A stretch of 38,353 nucleotides of DNA from a virus. Below are positions 25,440 through 33,526 of the stretch, one piece after another. The first letter of the stretch is position 1, and the number at the start of each line of letters is the position of its first letter. The stretch covers positions 1 to 38,353 of the IMG/VR virus record IMGVR_UViG_3300021424_000103. One strand, given 5' to 3'. The position numbers and the translations under genes are program-made. The notes beneath the pieces were generated by a model. The model saw only the letters and a program-made list of their open reading frames with translations. It did not search any database and had not been told where the DNA came from.

Positions 25440-28339
25440 TCAAATACTAAAGACATTAAATCCCCATCTTCATCAAATTCATATATTTCTTCATTATCTA
25501 TTTTAACTTTTTTAACTCTAGTCTTCATAAGAATATTATTTTTTTCTACATATTCGTTATCAACTAATTCTAAAGTATTTTCTAAATACATATAATAAGG
25601 GTCGATACCTGTTGATTGCCAAAATTCTAATTCCATATCCGATAAAGTTAAAACCTCATCTAATTTATCTTGGTCTTTTTCTTTTTTAGGTGTGCCTCTA
25701 TCTAATTCAGTTTGTGCTTTAGTAAATATTGGTCTATCTATTGGATCTTCAATTAATATCTCATCTCTAATTTCAGGTTTAAAAACAACAAGTAATGGTT
25801 CGATTCTCTTGTTAAAGGCGGCCATGTATCTTGCAATATTGTATTCACCAAGTAAGTCAGGAGTTTTTTCTATATCTTGCTCATTAATTAGATAACAGTT
25901 CAAAACTATATCATCTTCATACTCAATAGGTAAAGGTTTACCATTATTTGTTTCATAAAGAGAAACTTCTTCTTTCGTTGATTTAATTTTTCTTGTCTTT
26001 TTTTGAACGTCCCCATGTGATTTCTTTTCACCATTATTTACATAATAAACAGTATCACCTAAACCTGGACTAATACCGGCACGTATCAAAAGTTCCATAT
26101 GTGCTTGACGTGACATAGAGTTTCCTGCCTTTGTTTTTTTAGTAACATGTACCCTGTAATCTTCTACGGATTGTTTTACACGTGCCTTATTTGCAATTTT
26201 AGATAATGGTATTTGTCTATTAAAAAGTTTTTCTACATACTCATAGTAGAAATCTAAAAATTCTGACCCCTCACCATCAAGTAGCATTCTTAACCCTTTG
26301 TCCAAAAATTCTGCAACATACGTTTGTAATTTTTTAGATTTGATGGTATTTCCTGTAAGTTTAACCTTACCTTTATCTGTAAGAAGTGCGTAGTTTTTTC
26401 TTGCCACATTTATTGTTGAAGGCCAAAGACCATCAATATCAAGACCCATTTCGTTTCTTAAAAATAAATCATTGTATTCTGCAACATCAGCCTCAGAACC
26501 CCAATACCCTTTATCTTTTTCCACTAAATCATTAAGACCTTTACCTATATAGTGGTGAGTATCAACATCATCAGGTGTTTCAAAGTTTACACCATCCGTG
26601 TCCATTACAAGAGGAACATAACCTTTACTCATAAAGTACATAATCATCTGTCGTAGATATTGCCTACCGGTACACGTAATCTGTTCTCCCATGTCCATAT
26701 CACCCCAAGGGAAGACTTGAGGTGCTGATAATGATCCAAAGAAGGCGTTGATAAAGATTTTAATTGGTAACTGTTTCCTGTCGTATGAGACAGAAAGTTT
26801 CGGATCCGTTTTTTTAAATTCACCTGCTAAGTTTTTATATTTTATACGAGTGTCCCTAAAGTATTTTAACATACTTTTCATCGCACCTGTTACGTCACAT
26901 TTAGGAAACACATCATGAACCAACTGAATAGAAGGATAGAGTGATGAGTAGTCAAGTTTTAATACGTTCTTCGAATAACCGACTTGAAGTAGTCTTGAAA
27001 GACCTCCTGTAAATTTTCTTTTTGGGAGTTTTCTTGGGATCGCTAAATTATGTTTATATGACCAAGCACACATAATCATTTTCCATAAAGTTGCAGTACC
27101 CATAGTTGAAAGTCTTTCGTATGTTGTTGGTACAAGTTTAGACAACAAAAAGTTTGCTTGATTAAACTGTTCGTCAACAATCATCGTTTCATATAAGTCA
27201 TCATCAAGATAATTCTCAATTATTTTTGAACCATTTGTTTTAAAATATACATCATCCCTTCTTGAACAAATCTCATCTATTTTAGAATCAAACCCTACTT
27301 TTTTGTAGTTTCCATTTTCTTTGTTCATCCAATACTCATGGTTATCAAAATATATTTTACCAATCTTATCACCTTCAACATAAACACGATTTTCTTTTTC
27401 TGCTTCAATAAATTTTGTAATGTACTTCAAAGACCAACTCTTGATGTCTGAATTAATTGCCTGTGCTCTACGAACCGCATGTGCAATATCAATAATATTG
27501 TAACCCCACATTTGAGTTTGTGTGTAAGGTTCCATTTCATTTGCTAACTTTAATATTCCTTCTTTTTGTTTTAGTGAATAATCAGGATTTAAAGTTTTTG
27601 CAATCTTTTTAATGTTAAGTTTTAATATTTCTGCACGTCTTAAAATAAAAGGAAAGTCAAAGAATGCCGAGTTGTAACCACCAACAAGGGAAGGTTTTAA
27701 TTTATCAATTGTTTCAAAGAACTCAATGATCATTTGTCGTTCTTCATCTTCATTTTGTGCGGATAATAATTTAATAAAACCACGATTGTCTTTCATTCCA
27801 ATTAGAAATATTGAACACTTATTTGGATCTAAACCTGTGGTCTCGATATCGAATACAAACCTATGTATTTCATCATATTCATCAAACCCTTTAAATAGTC
27901 TTTTACTTTTTTGTATTAGGTATTGTTCTACTGGTGATAGTATTGTTATACAATCAGAGTTATCTCTACCCCATGGATCAAGTCCTCCACCCTTGAAAAA
28001 ATTTACAAGATTTGAATATGATTTTGTGGTCTTAACAAAAAAGGTAAGTCCTGTCTTTAATCTTTCATCTCCATGATCTTCTAATTTTTCTATAATGATG
28101 CCGTTTTCAGACATTGCCTTTTTTTGAAAGTCTTTATTACCTTTATAGAAATTCTTACTACGTAAGTCACCAACCCAAGCAAATGGAACAAATGTATCCA
28201 TTCTAAGAAGTTTACCTTTGATTGGATCTTGAATTACTTTAAATATTTTATCTGATTTGTAATCGTATTCTAACGCTACGATATATTTTTCGTCGTCTTC
28301 GCCATGTAGGAAGCGTTCAATTTCTTCTTGTGGAACCAT
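25436..28339 (-). CDS. 43: DNA polymerase, family B (T4 gp43-like)
   Basis: A 967-aa replicative polymerase with proofreading. 3'-5' exonuclease motifs: Exo I RFVFDIETTGLDP (about residue 163) and Exo II GGYNSAFFDFPFILRR. Polymerase motifs: A LKLDYSSLYPSI (about 461), B KIFINAFFGSLSAPQVF (about 530) and C VMDTDGVNF (about 580; DTDG in place of the usual DTDS). The length and order fit phage family-B enzymes (T4 gp43 is 898 aa). It is transcribed opposite to its neighbours and ends overlapping the plus-strand gene by 4 bases. A short hairpin lies in its leader. Gene symbol by analogy with T4. Confidence 0.95.
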   Translation of the reverse strand: MVPQEEIERFLHGEDDEKYIVALEYDYKSDKIFKVIQDPIKGKLLRMDTFVPFAWVGDLRSKNFYKGNKDFQKKAMSENGIIIEKLEDHGDERLKTGLTFFVKTTKSYSNLVNFFKGGGLDPWGRDNSDCITILSPVEQYLIQKSKRLFKGFDEYDEIHRFVFDIETTGLDPNKCSIFLIGMKDNRGFIKLLSAQNEDEERQMIIEFFETIDKLKPSLVGGYNSAFFDFPFILRRAEILKLNIKKIAKTLNPDYSLKQKEGILKLANEMEPYTQTQMWGYNIIDIAHAVRRAQAINSDIKSWSLKYITKFIEAEKENRVYVEGDKIGKIYFDNHEYWMNKENGNYKKVGFDSKIDEICSRRDDVYFKTNGSKIIENYLDDDLYETMIVDEQFNQANFLLSKLVPTTYERLSTMGTATLWKMIMCAWSYKHNLAIPRKLPKRKFTGGLSRLLQVGYSKNVLKLDYSSLYPSIQLVHDVFPKCDVTGAMKSMLKYFRDTRIKYKNLAGEFKKTDPKLSVSYDRKQLPIKIFINAFFGSLSAPQVFPWGDMDMGEQITCTGRQYLRQMIMYFMSKGYVPLVMDTDGVNFETPDDVDTHHYIGKGLNDLVEKDKGYWGSEADVAEYNDLFLRNEMGLDIDGLWPSTINVARKNYALLTDKGKVKLTGNTIKSKKLQTYVAEFLDKGLRMLLDGEGSEFLDFYYEYVEKLFNRQIPLSKIANKARVKQSVEDYRVHVTKKTKAGNSMSRQAHMELLIRAGISPGLGDTVYYVNNGEKKSHGDVQKKTRKIKSTKEEVSLYETNNGKPLPIEYEDDIVLNCYLINEQDIEKTPDLLGEYNIARYMAAFNKRIEPLLVVFKPEIRDEILIEDPIDRPIFTKAQTELDRGTPKKEKDQDKLDEVLTLSDMELEFWQSTGIDPYYMYLENTLELVDNEYVEKNNILMKTRVKKVKIDNEEIYEFDEDGDLMSLVFD

Positions 28340-28369
28340 ATTTGTATATTTTAAGTTTGGTATATTAGC

Positions 28370-28387
28370 TGTTACACATTGGTAACA
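28370..28387 (-). promoter_or_regulatory. Leader hairpin upstream of DNA polymerase
   Basis: A 6-bp inverted repeat TGTTAC/GTAACA with a 6-base loop, about 30 bases before the polymerase ATG. In T4, gp43 represses its own translation by binding an mRNA hairpin at its ribosome binding site. This hairpin is further upstream, so the analogy is weak. Confidence 0.25.
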
Positions 28388-28427
28388 TTTACCTTCGTTT
28401 TAAATATAAGAGTAAAATTTACCCATG

Positions 28428-28781
28428 TCAAATAATATTGATATATAAATTTTCTCTAATTGGTCCTATTAATTCTCCGTTTGATAATTCAATTAAAAAT
28501 TCTCCGATGTATCTTCCTTTTTTTTCTGTATCTTTTCCTCTCCACTTGTAGTAGATATAATATTCTCTTGGTGAGTCGGGATTTCTTCTTTCTTTTTCTG
28601 TTATATATGCTGGCCTCATGAATATTTTTTGAATTCCATCATTTTCACTTTTCATAGAAAACCTAATGGTTGCATTATCAAGTATAGAATAAAAGTCTTT
28701 CCAAGAGTCAGTTCTCCCGTCTCTTACGACATCCATTTTCAAAATGGGTAAATTACTATTTTGTTTTATAAAAAATTCCAT
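28428..28781 (-). CDS. Small structural protein, baseplate-upper-protein-like fold (putative)
   Basis: A 117-aa protein with the order seen in BppU-type N-terminal domains: LPILKMDVVRDGRTDSWKDF, an NATIRFSMKSE strand, then EYYIYYKWRGKDTEKKGRYI and a GEFLIELSNGELIGPI ending. In such proteins an Ig-like fold describes attachment of fibres to the baseplate. It follows a 38-aa gene by 8 bases and lies close to the fibre locus. Family recognition is from the pattern only. Confidence 0.55.
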   Translation of the reverse strand: MEFFIKQNSNLPILKMDVVRDGRTDSWKDFYSILDNATIRFSMKSENDGIQKIFMRPAYITEKERRNPDSPREYYIYYKWRGKDTEKKGRYIGEFLIELSNGELIGPIRENLYINII

Positions 28782-28789
28782 TTATTTTT

Positions 28790-28906
28790 TTAATAAATTA
28801 AAAAGTTCTTGTTTTCCCCTAAAGAAATTGTTTTTGTTTTATTAAAATCTTCTCCTGTTACGTAAATTGTGGTTTTACCATTATTTTGTTGAATTATTCT
28901 TCCCAT
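28790..28906 (-). CDS. 38-aa small protein
   Basis: Short open frame MGRIIQQNNGKTTIYVTGED, ending in a Lys/Asn-rich segment NKNFLIY. An exact TATTTATA box lies 9 bases upstream and the next structural gene starts 8 bases after its stop, which together support it as real. Two beta strands are likely. No function assigned. Confidence 0.5.
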   Translation of the reverse strand: MGRIIQQNNGKTTIYVTGEDFNKTKTISLGENKNFLIY

Positions 28907-28915
28907 TTTTTACTT

Positions 28916-28923
28916 TATAAATA
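28916..28923 (-). promoter_or_regulatory. TATTTATA box
   Basis: An exact TATTTATA on the minus strand, 9 bases upstream of the 38-aa gene. The same spacing is seen before the fibre gene at 30345-30770. Confidence 0.45.
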
Positions 28924-28970
28924 TTTGTAATATATAAAAAATTATATTTACATTTTTTATTTGATTTTAA

Positions 28971-29827
28971 TTAAGGTAAGCTAAATTTTCTTACAGCACG
29001 CACATTGGCCGTGTAGCTCTTAGAGGCGTTGCTGGCAAACCCATTGACGAAGTTGAAGTACCACGCAGTGCTGTTGGAGTCCTCCGCACTACTCCAATAG
29101 GCATTATAATCAATTTGAGTGGCTGCCTCAATTGCCCCATAACTACTACTACCAAATAAAGTTCTATTTACATTAAATCTGTTTTGCCATAATAAACTTA
29201 ACTCATCAATAGCCGGTAAATACCAGTCTGTTTTGCTATTATTAGTTGAATCTAAACACAATTTAGCTGCTCCACTTGTAAATCCACCTTGTCCTACTAT
29301 TGCATTACTATTTGAATTTCCATCCCATGTGCTTTGAGCAGTTGAACCAATAAACGTAGTAGTTACATTGCTCCAAACAGATGATGTGTTCAAATCAGCG
29401 GTATCAACAACTAGATAGTTTTCATTTACACCATCTAAGTATCTATGAAATATTACTCCTCCTTGTGATGGGACATACTCACCAATTTCATAGGTGTAAC
29501 CTCCACCACTAACTCCCGTTAAATTAGAACCATCACCATAGAGTGTTGTTGCACTTATTGTTGTCGCACTGATTGTTGTTGCTGTCAATCCTTGTAAAGA
29601 TGTATTTCCTGTTACAGTTAAATTTCCATTTACAGTAAGTCCTGTTACGGTATTAATTGTTGCTATTAAATTTGGTTGACCTTGATTTCTTGATATTGTA
29701 AATACGTTATTTGAATATGTGAATGCTGATGTGAACGTATCTGCAGTTACGGGTAAATTCTGATATGTTGTTGCCGATATTATTGAAGATTCTATATTTG
29801 TTTGACCTGTTAATATGCCATTTTCAT
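28971..29827 (-). CDS. Tail fibre with C-lectin/DUF1566-like tip; 5' end defective
   Basis: The open frame runs from about 29843 to 28971. The first 95 or so residues are fibre-like (TGLTVNGNLTVTGNTSLQGL, then ISATT repeats) and nearly identical to the fibre gene at 30345-30770. From about residue 110 it becomes a DUF1566/Lcl-type C-terminal domain: DWYLPAIDELSLLWQNRF, then YNAYWSSAEDSNSTAWYFNF and VRAVRKF. Such tips have a C-type-lectin fold and are common targets of diversity-generating retroelements. There is no in-frame ATG. An ATG at 29827 would be in frame if one A were added to the following A run (giving MKNGILTG). A TTG at 29588 is an unconvincing alternative start. It may be a silent cassette, a frameshifted gene or a sequence error. 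Confidence 0.65.
28992..29099 (-). other. Candidate diversity-generating variable region
   Basis: The last 36 codons before the conserved end of the fibre tip are about half G+C by eye, against roughly 30% around them. Most codons end in C (GAC, TCC, AAC, AGC, TAC, TTC, GTC, GCC), as expected when AAC codons of a template are changed at their adenines. The position near the 3' end, and the WSS...AWYFNF...VRAVR frame, match known variable regions. No template copy or reverse transcriptase is in this window. Confidence 0.5.
29572..29648 (-). repeat. 77-bp direct repeat, copy 1 (fibre tip cassette)
   Basis: 77 bases identical to 30514-30590 and in the same orientation, encoding the fibre stretch around VTGLTVNGNLTVTGNTSLQG. 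The copies are 942 bp apart and enclose the plus-strand gene at 29870-30367. Confidence 0.9.
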
Positions 29828-29869
29828 AAAATATTTTGTGATATTAATAAATATACTTAAATTTGTATT

Positions 29870-30367
29870 ATGCAAACATTTCTTCCGTATTCCGATTTTA
29901 TAAAATCATTAGAGTCATTAGACAACAAACGTTTAGGTAAGCAGCGTGTTGAGGCTTATCAAATTATTTCAGCAATTACAGGTAGATTGCGTAAAGATGG
30001 TAAACCATATAAAGGTTGGGTGTCTCACCCTTGTTCTATCATGTGGAAAGACTATGTAAATGCACTTAGACAATACTACAACGATTGTATTGATGTTTGG
30101 AAAGAACGTGGATTTAAAAATAACATGGAATACGAGACAATTGAAGGTGAATTTGTTTTGCCACATTGGTTGGGTAACGAAGAGTTTCATTCGTCTCACA
30201 GAGCAAATCTTTTACGTAAAGATTTTGAATATTACACAAAACATGGTTGGACTGAAAATCCTGAAGATCCTTATGTTTGGTTAGATGATAAAGGTATGTG
30301 GTATAAACAAATAGTTGGTTCTAAAGAACGTGTTTTTTTTAAACCTACCACGATGTTAGTCCCGTAA
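29870..30367 (+). CDS. Pyrimidine-dimer-glycosylase-like protein (MSMEG_6728-type)
   Basis: A 165-aa protein beginning MQTFLPYSDFIKSLESLDNK and continuing RLGKQRVEAYQIISAI. It has HPCSIMWKDYVNAL in the middle and a C-terminal EEFHSSHRANLLRKDFEYYT followed by GWTENPEDPYVW. This is the pattern of a widespread family related to pyrimidine dimer DNA glycosylases (T4 endonuclease V type); in that family the N-terminal part and Arg residues contact DNA. The enzymatic role is inferred. It lies on the opposite strand between two related fibre genes, and its 3' end overlaps the stop of the second by 23 bases, which suggests insertion into the fibre locus. Confidence 0.7.
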   Translation: MQTFLPYSDFIKSLESLDNKRLGKQRVEAYQIISAITGRLRKDGKPYKGWVSHPCSIMWKDYVNALRQYYNDCIDVWKERGFKNNMEYETIEGEFVLPHWLGNEEFHSSHRANLLRKDFEYYTKHGWTENPEDPYVWLDDKGMWYKQIVGSKERVFFKPTTMLVP

Positions 30368-30770
30368 ATTTTACCCAAGAGGTATTTGTTTTAACATAAA
30401 AAGAATTGCCGCTCCAACTCATCGAACCAATAGACCCTGTTGGGTCTGTGGATCCTGTTGGAACGTATGTTGTTTTAAAAATGAAATCATCCGTGGTTGT
30501 TGTAGTTGCAGATATTGTTGTTGCTGTCAATCCTTGTAAAGATGTATTTCCTGTTACAGTTAAATTTCCATTTACAGTAAGTCCTGTTACAGAATTTATT
30601 GTAACAGATTTTGTACCCCCTGTTGGGTTTGTTATTGTTAACGTATTTGCAGAAAAAGTAAGCCCGCTAACCCCCAGACTTTGTAGATAATATAAATTAT
30701 TATCCATTTCTTGGAATGTCAGTTTGGCGTTTTTTGCGTCAGGAGGTAATATTCTTGTAACTAATGGCAT
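30345..30770 (-). CDS. Short tail fibre / fibre base protein
   Basis: A 141-aa protein starting MPLVTRILPPDAKNAKLTFQ, EMDNNLYYLQSLG, then a beta-rich repeat part (LTVNGNLTVTGNTSLQGLTA) identical to the other fibre. It closes with a short domain SIGSMSWSGNSFYVKTNTSW. The N-terminus looks like an attachment domain found at the start of many phage fibre genes. It has a TATTTATA box 9 bases upstream. Compared with the gene at 28971-29827, it has an intact start but a small tip, so the two look like an expressed base and an alternative tip cassette. Confidence 0.7.
   Translation of the reverse strand: MPLVTRILPPDAKNAKLTFQEMDNNLYYLQSLGVSGLTFSANTLTITNPTGGTKSVTINSVTGLTVNGNLTVTGNTSLQGLTATTISATTTTTDDFIFKTTYVPTGSTDPTGSIGSMSWSGNSFYVKTNTSWVKFTGLTSW
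30514..30590 (-). repeat. 77-bp direct repeat, copy 2 (short fibre gene)
   Basis: Identical to 29572-29648 over 77 bases, same orientation. Recombination between the copies would delete the glycosylase-like gene and place the short fibre N-terminus in frame with the lectin-type tip. Confidence 0.9.
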
Positions 30771-30779
30771 TTTTTATTT

Positions 30780-30787
30780 TATAAATA
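30780..30787 (-). promoter_or_regulatory. TATTTATA box
   Basis: An exact TATTTATA on the minus strand, 9 bases upstream of the short fibre gene ATG. Confidence 0.45.
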
Positions 30788-30793
30788 TAATGT

Positions 30794-32722
30794 TTATTCA
30801 AAATAGAACTCATCAACGTAACCTTCAGGTAAATATCCATTCGTGACAAGACAATCAGGACACCAAAAATCTAAAAGATTAAATTTATTTTTTAACACTC
30901 TAAAATTATGTTGTACTTGTGGAGACCCTAATGGTTCAACATACATTCTAAATTGAGATATACCACCCATAAATGTTCCACCAAAATTTTGTTCTAAAAG
31001 TATATTTGTTGGAAGTCCTGATAAAGTAGTTGCCGATAAAATATTATTTGGAAAAAGTTCAGGATCTTGTGTGTAAGGACCATTTGGTAATGAACAACCT
31101 GAAAAAATTAAATGATCGTGTAACCCTTGCGTACCTCCACCAAATGATAGGTTGAAGGGAACACCTACTTGTTTTTCTTTTTCTGTGTTTAATTCTCTTG
31201 GAATAATTTCTTCGAAATCTTCAATTACTAAAAACAAATATCCATTAACATAAAGTTTTAACGTTCCTAATCTATAGTCCAAATCATCGAACCATTTTTT
31301 ATCAAAACGTATTTCATGTATTTTTCTTTCGGGTGTAGAACCAAAATGTGTCTCAGGTGGTGAAATTAAATTGACTGACTGACCATCTATTGATGATTGC
31401 GTTGTAACAACTCTTAAATCATTTAATCCCCCTAAATTTAATAAATCACATTCCTCTATTATTTTATACCTTTCGAATACCGCACTTATCATTACCCACC
31501 TTTCTTTATCGGTATCACCACACTGTAAACCACAAATATCATATATTGGATCTGATAAAACTTCTGTTATTGTGTATCCTGTTTGAAATGTCACACCTGT
31601 TGTTTCACAAGTTCCTGTTGTAACACAATCACCTGTAATTTTTATGTACTTAATACCAATACGAGGATTCAAAGCACAACCGTCAAATCTTAATGATATT
31701 GCATTTGATAAAACATCAAACTTTGGATCGGTTTCAGGTAAAGGAACGTTTTCTGTACTTGCACAACCACAATTACATCCGGTGTTATGTATTGTTGTAA
31801 ATCCACTACTTGGGTAAACTTTTATACAATCTGAATTTGTAATGCCCGTATTTGAACATCCACAAGTCTCAATACAAGTTAAATCTTTTGTATTTCTTGT
31901 ATAACCTGTATTACTTGCAGGTGACCCACTTGCATTATGATAAAATTTATTTTCTGCTCTTGTACCAAAATAAAAAAATGTTCCAGCATTAGAAGGATAT
32001 TTGTCATTTAAGTATTCTTGTGTTGTACTATTAATAAAATACTCATCAGTTATTCTTGGTTTTAAAACCATTTCGGCAGACCAACCCTTATTCACTCTTT
32101 CTGGGAATACTTCGTAGTCGTAACCATTTAATTTATAAAAACCTTGATAAAATCCTCCATATAATTCTTGGTAATATCCAACCGTTGACGCACTTTTTGA
32201 TACAATATTATAAACAGTTTCTTTCGGTCTTCCTGAAAAACTTATGTTTGGTGAATTAACCAAACTTCTCACAGGGTGCATTTTGAATCTACTATCCCTA
32301 TAATGTGGATTAAATTTATATGTATTATTAATCCCTTTGATATAATATAAAGTTTGACCAGTAAGCCCTGTAAATAAACCGTTGTCAGTACCAACCAAAC
32401 CTACATCACAAATTCCTGTATACGCAGTATAACAACTATAATCTAAATTTTTTGGATTATAAAAATTGGAAGAAATTAAAGTATTGTTTGAAACATAATT
32501 ACCAAAAGTAATATTTGATTGTAAAGTGTTTCCAGAATTGTCTAATTCTATAGTTATAGGTAATCTGTTGCCATCATTTTTTCCAATCACTTCAGTTGAG
32601 AATACAACTTCTTTGTCATAGTCTTTTTCATCTGAGGCCAAAGTAAGGTCAAAATATTGACCATAATTTAATTTTGTGGAGTATTTTGGATAATAATAAG
32701 AATTAATATTTTGACTTGGCAT
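30794..32722 (-). CDS. Cysteine-rich virion protein with concanavalin-like lectin domain
   Basis: A 642-aa structural protein. Residues about 420-600 fit a LamG/concanavalin-type sandwich: KERWVMISAVFERYKIIEEC, LGTLKLYVNGYLFLVIEDFE, VPFNLSFGGGTQGLHD and GGTFMGGISQFRMYVEPLG. The middle carries many Cys in close groups (ETCGCSNTG, GCNCGCAS, CGLQCGD, and a C-terminal FWCPDC), unusual for a phage virion protein, and could bind metal or form disulfides. Gene order next to the fibre genes suggests a fibre or fibre-support protein that binds host sugars. No family name assigned with certainty. Confidence 0.65.
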   Translation of the reverse strand: MPSQNINSYYYPKYSTKLNYGQYFDLTLASDEKDYDKEVVFSTEVIGKNDGNRLPITIELDNSGNTLQSNITFGNYVSNNTLISSNFYNPKNLDYSCYTAYTGICDVGLVGTDNGLFTGLTGQTLYYIKGINNTYKFNPHYRDSRFKMHPVRSLVNSPNISFSGRPKETVYNIVSKSASTVGYYQELYGGFYQGFYKLNGYDYEVFPERVNKGWSAEMVLKPRITDEYFINSTTQEYLNDKYPSNAGTFFYFGTRAENKFYHNASGSPASNTGYTRNTKDLTCIETCGCSNTGITNSDCIKVYPSSGFTTIHNTGCNCGCASTENVPLPETDPKFDVLSNAISLRFDGCALNPRIGIKYIKITGDCVTTGTCETTGVTFQTGYTITEVLSDPIYDICGLQCGDTDKERWVMISAVFERYKIIEECDLLNLGGLNDLRVVTTQSSIDGQSVNLISPPETHFGSTPERKIHEIRFDKKWFDDLDYRLGTLKLYVNGYLFLVIEDFEEIIPRELNTEKEKQVGVPFNLSFGGGTQGLHDHLIFSGCSLPNGPYTQDPELFPNNILSATTLSGLPTNILLEQNFGGTFMGGISQFRMYVEPLGSPQVQHNFRVLKNKFNLLDFWCPDCLVTNGYLPEGYVDEFYFE

Positions 32723-32733
32723 TCTTTTTTATG

Positions 32734-32740
32734 ATAAATA
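32734..32740 (-). promoter_or_regulatory. TATTTAT box, minus strand of divergent region
   Basis: TATTTAT on the minus strand, 11 bases upstream of the Cys-rich virion protein ATG. It is one of two back-to-back boxes in the 51-base divergent region. Confidence 0.45.
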
Positions 32741-32752
32741 GTTTAATCGCGG

Positions 32753-32760
32753 TATTTATA
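32753..32760 (+). promoter_or_regulatory. TATTTATA box, plus strand of divergent region
   Basis: An exact TATTTATA on the plus strand, 13 bases before the ATG at 32774. It is the partner of the minus-strand box at 32734-32740. Confidence 0.5.
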
Positions 32761-32773
32761 GGTAAAAGACTGA

Positions 32774-33526
32774 ATGAAAACATATAAATATTCAACAAAG
32801 GAAAGAGCAGAAAGGGTTGCAAAATCTTTAGGGTGTTCGGGATCTCATTATCACAACGAAGATGGAAAAAGAAAATACATGCCGTGTAAAGATATGAAAA
32901 CCTTTAAAGAAAAAACAAAAAAAGAAACTAAAGGTAAAGAAGAAGAGGTAACAGAATTGATTGATGATGACGGTACTTGGTTAAGTTCATCAATTCCTAT
33001 TTTAGATCCGGCATCAAGTTTGCAAGGTTCGACATTTACCGATAAAACAGTTCAACAATCGAGAAATCCAAGAGACCCACTATTAAGAGGTTGGTACGGA
33101 TATTATGGAGAAGGAAAGGTGGATGAAAGCGACATGGAAAGGGCGTTCGGTTATCATGATACTTTGTTTATGGACTATGATGAAACTGTTGAGTATTTTA
33201 AAAAAAAGTTAGGTTTGGACAAAGACTCAGCAATTGAAAGGACGGTACAACAAGGAAAAAAACCTAAATTACACAAAAGAACACCAAAAGCAATTAAAAA
33301 TAAAAAAGGATTTATTGATAGGTTAATTTTGAAAGAAAAAGATATAGATGAAACTGATGAAATAATTGAAGATATAATATTGAACCGTGATAAAAAAACC
33401 GACAACGATTCACAAGTAAAAATTATTAAGAGAAATATCATGTCATTGAAAAAAATGGCAGGTAATGCCGGCATTTCAACTAAACAATTAATTAATATGT
33501 TGTCAAGTGAACAAGAATCTATATGA
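32774..33526 (+). CDS. Protein with CxxxHxH...MPC motif, unknown function
   Basis: A 250-aa basic protein. Residues 10-40 read AKSLGCSGSHYHNEDGKRK followed by YMPC, a pattern I recall from short segments in several phage structural proteins and one that could bind a metal (Cys, two His, Cys). The rest is low complexity, with Lys/Glu-rich helices. It begins a run of five tightly packed plus-strand genes (32774-35269) of virion-protein style. Possibly a structural or scaffold-type protein; function unknown. Confidence 0.55.
   Translation: MKTYKYSTKERAERVAKSLGCSGSHYHNEDGKRKYMPCKDMKTFKEKTKKETKGKEEEVTELIDDDGTWLSSSIPILDPASSLQGSTFTDKTVQQSRNPRDPLLRGWYGYYGEGKVDESDMERAFGYHDTLFMDYDETVEYFKKKLGLDKDSAIERTVQQGKKPKLHKRTPKAIKNKKGFIDRLILKEKDIDETDEIIEDIILNRDKKTDNDSQVKIIKRNIMSLKKMAGNAGISTKQLINMLSSEQESI

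Noticed and set aside
28971-29588. TTG at 29588 as the real start of the lectin-tip fibre
   Set aside because: It falls inside the repeated fibre segment and would remove the part shared with the other fibre gene; the frame stays open upstream to about 29843.
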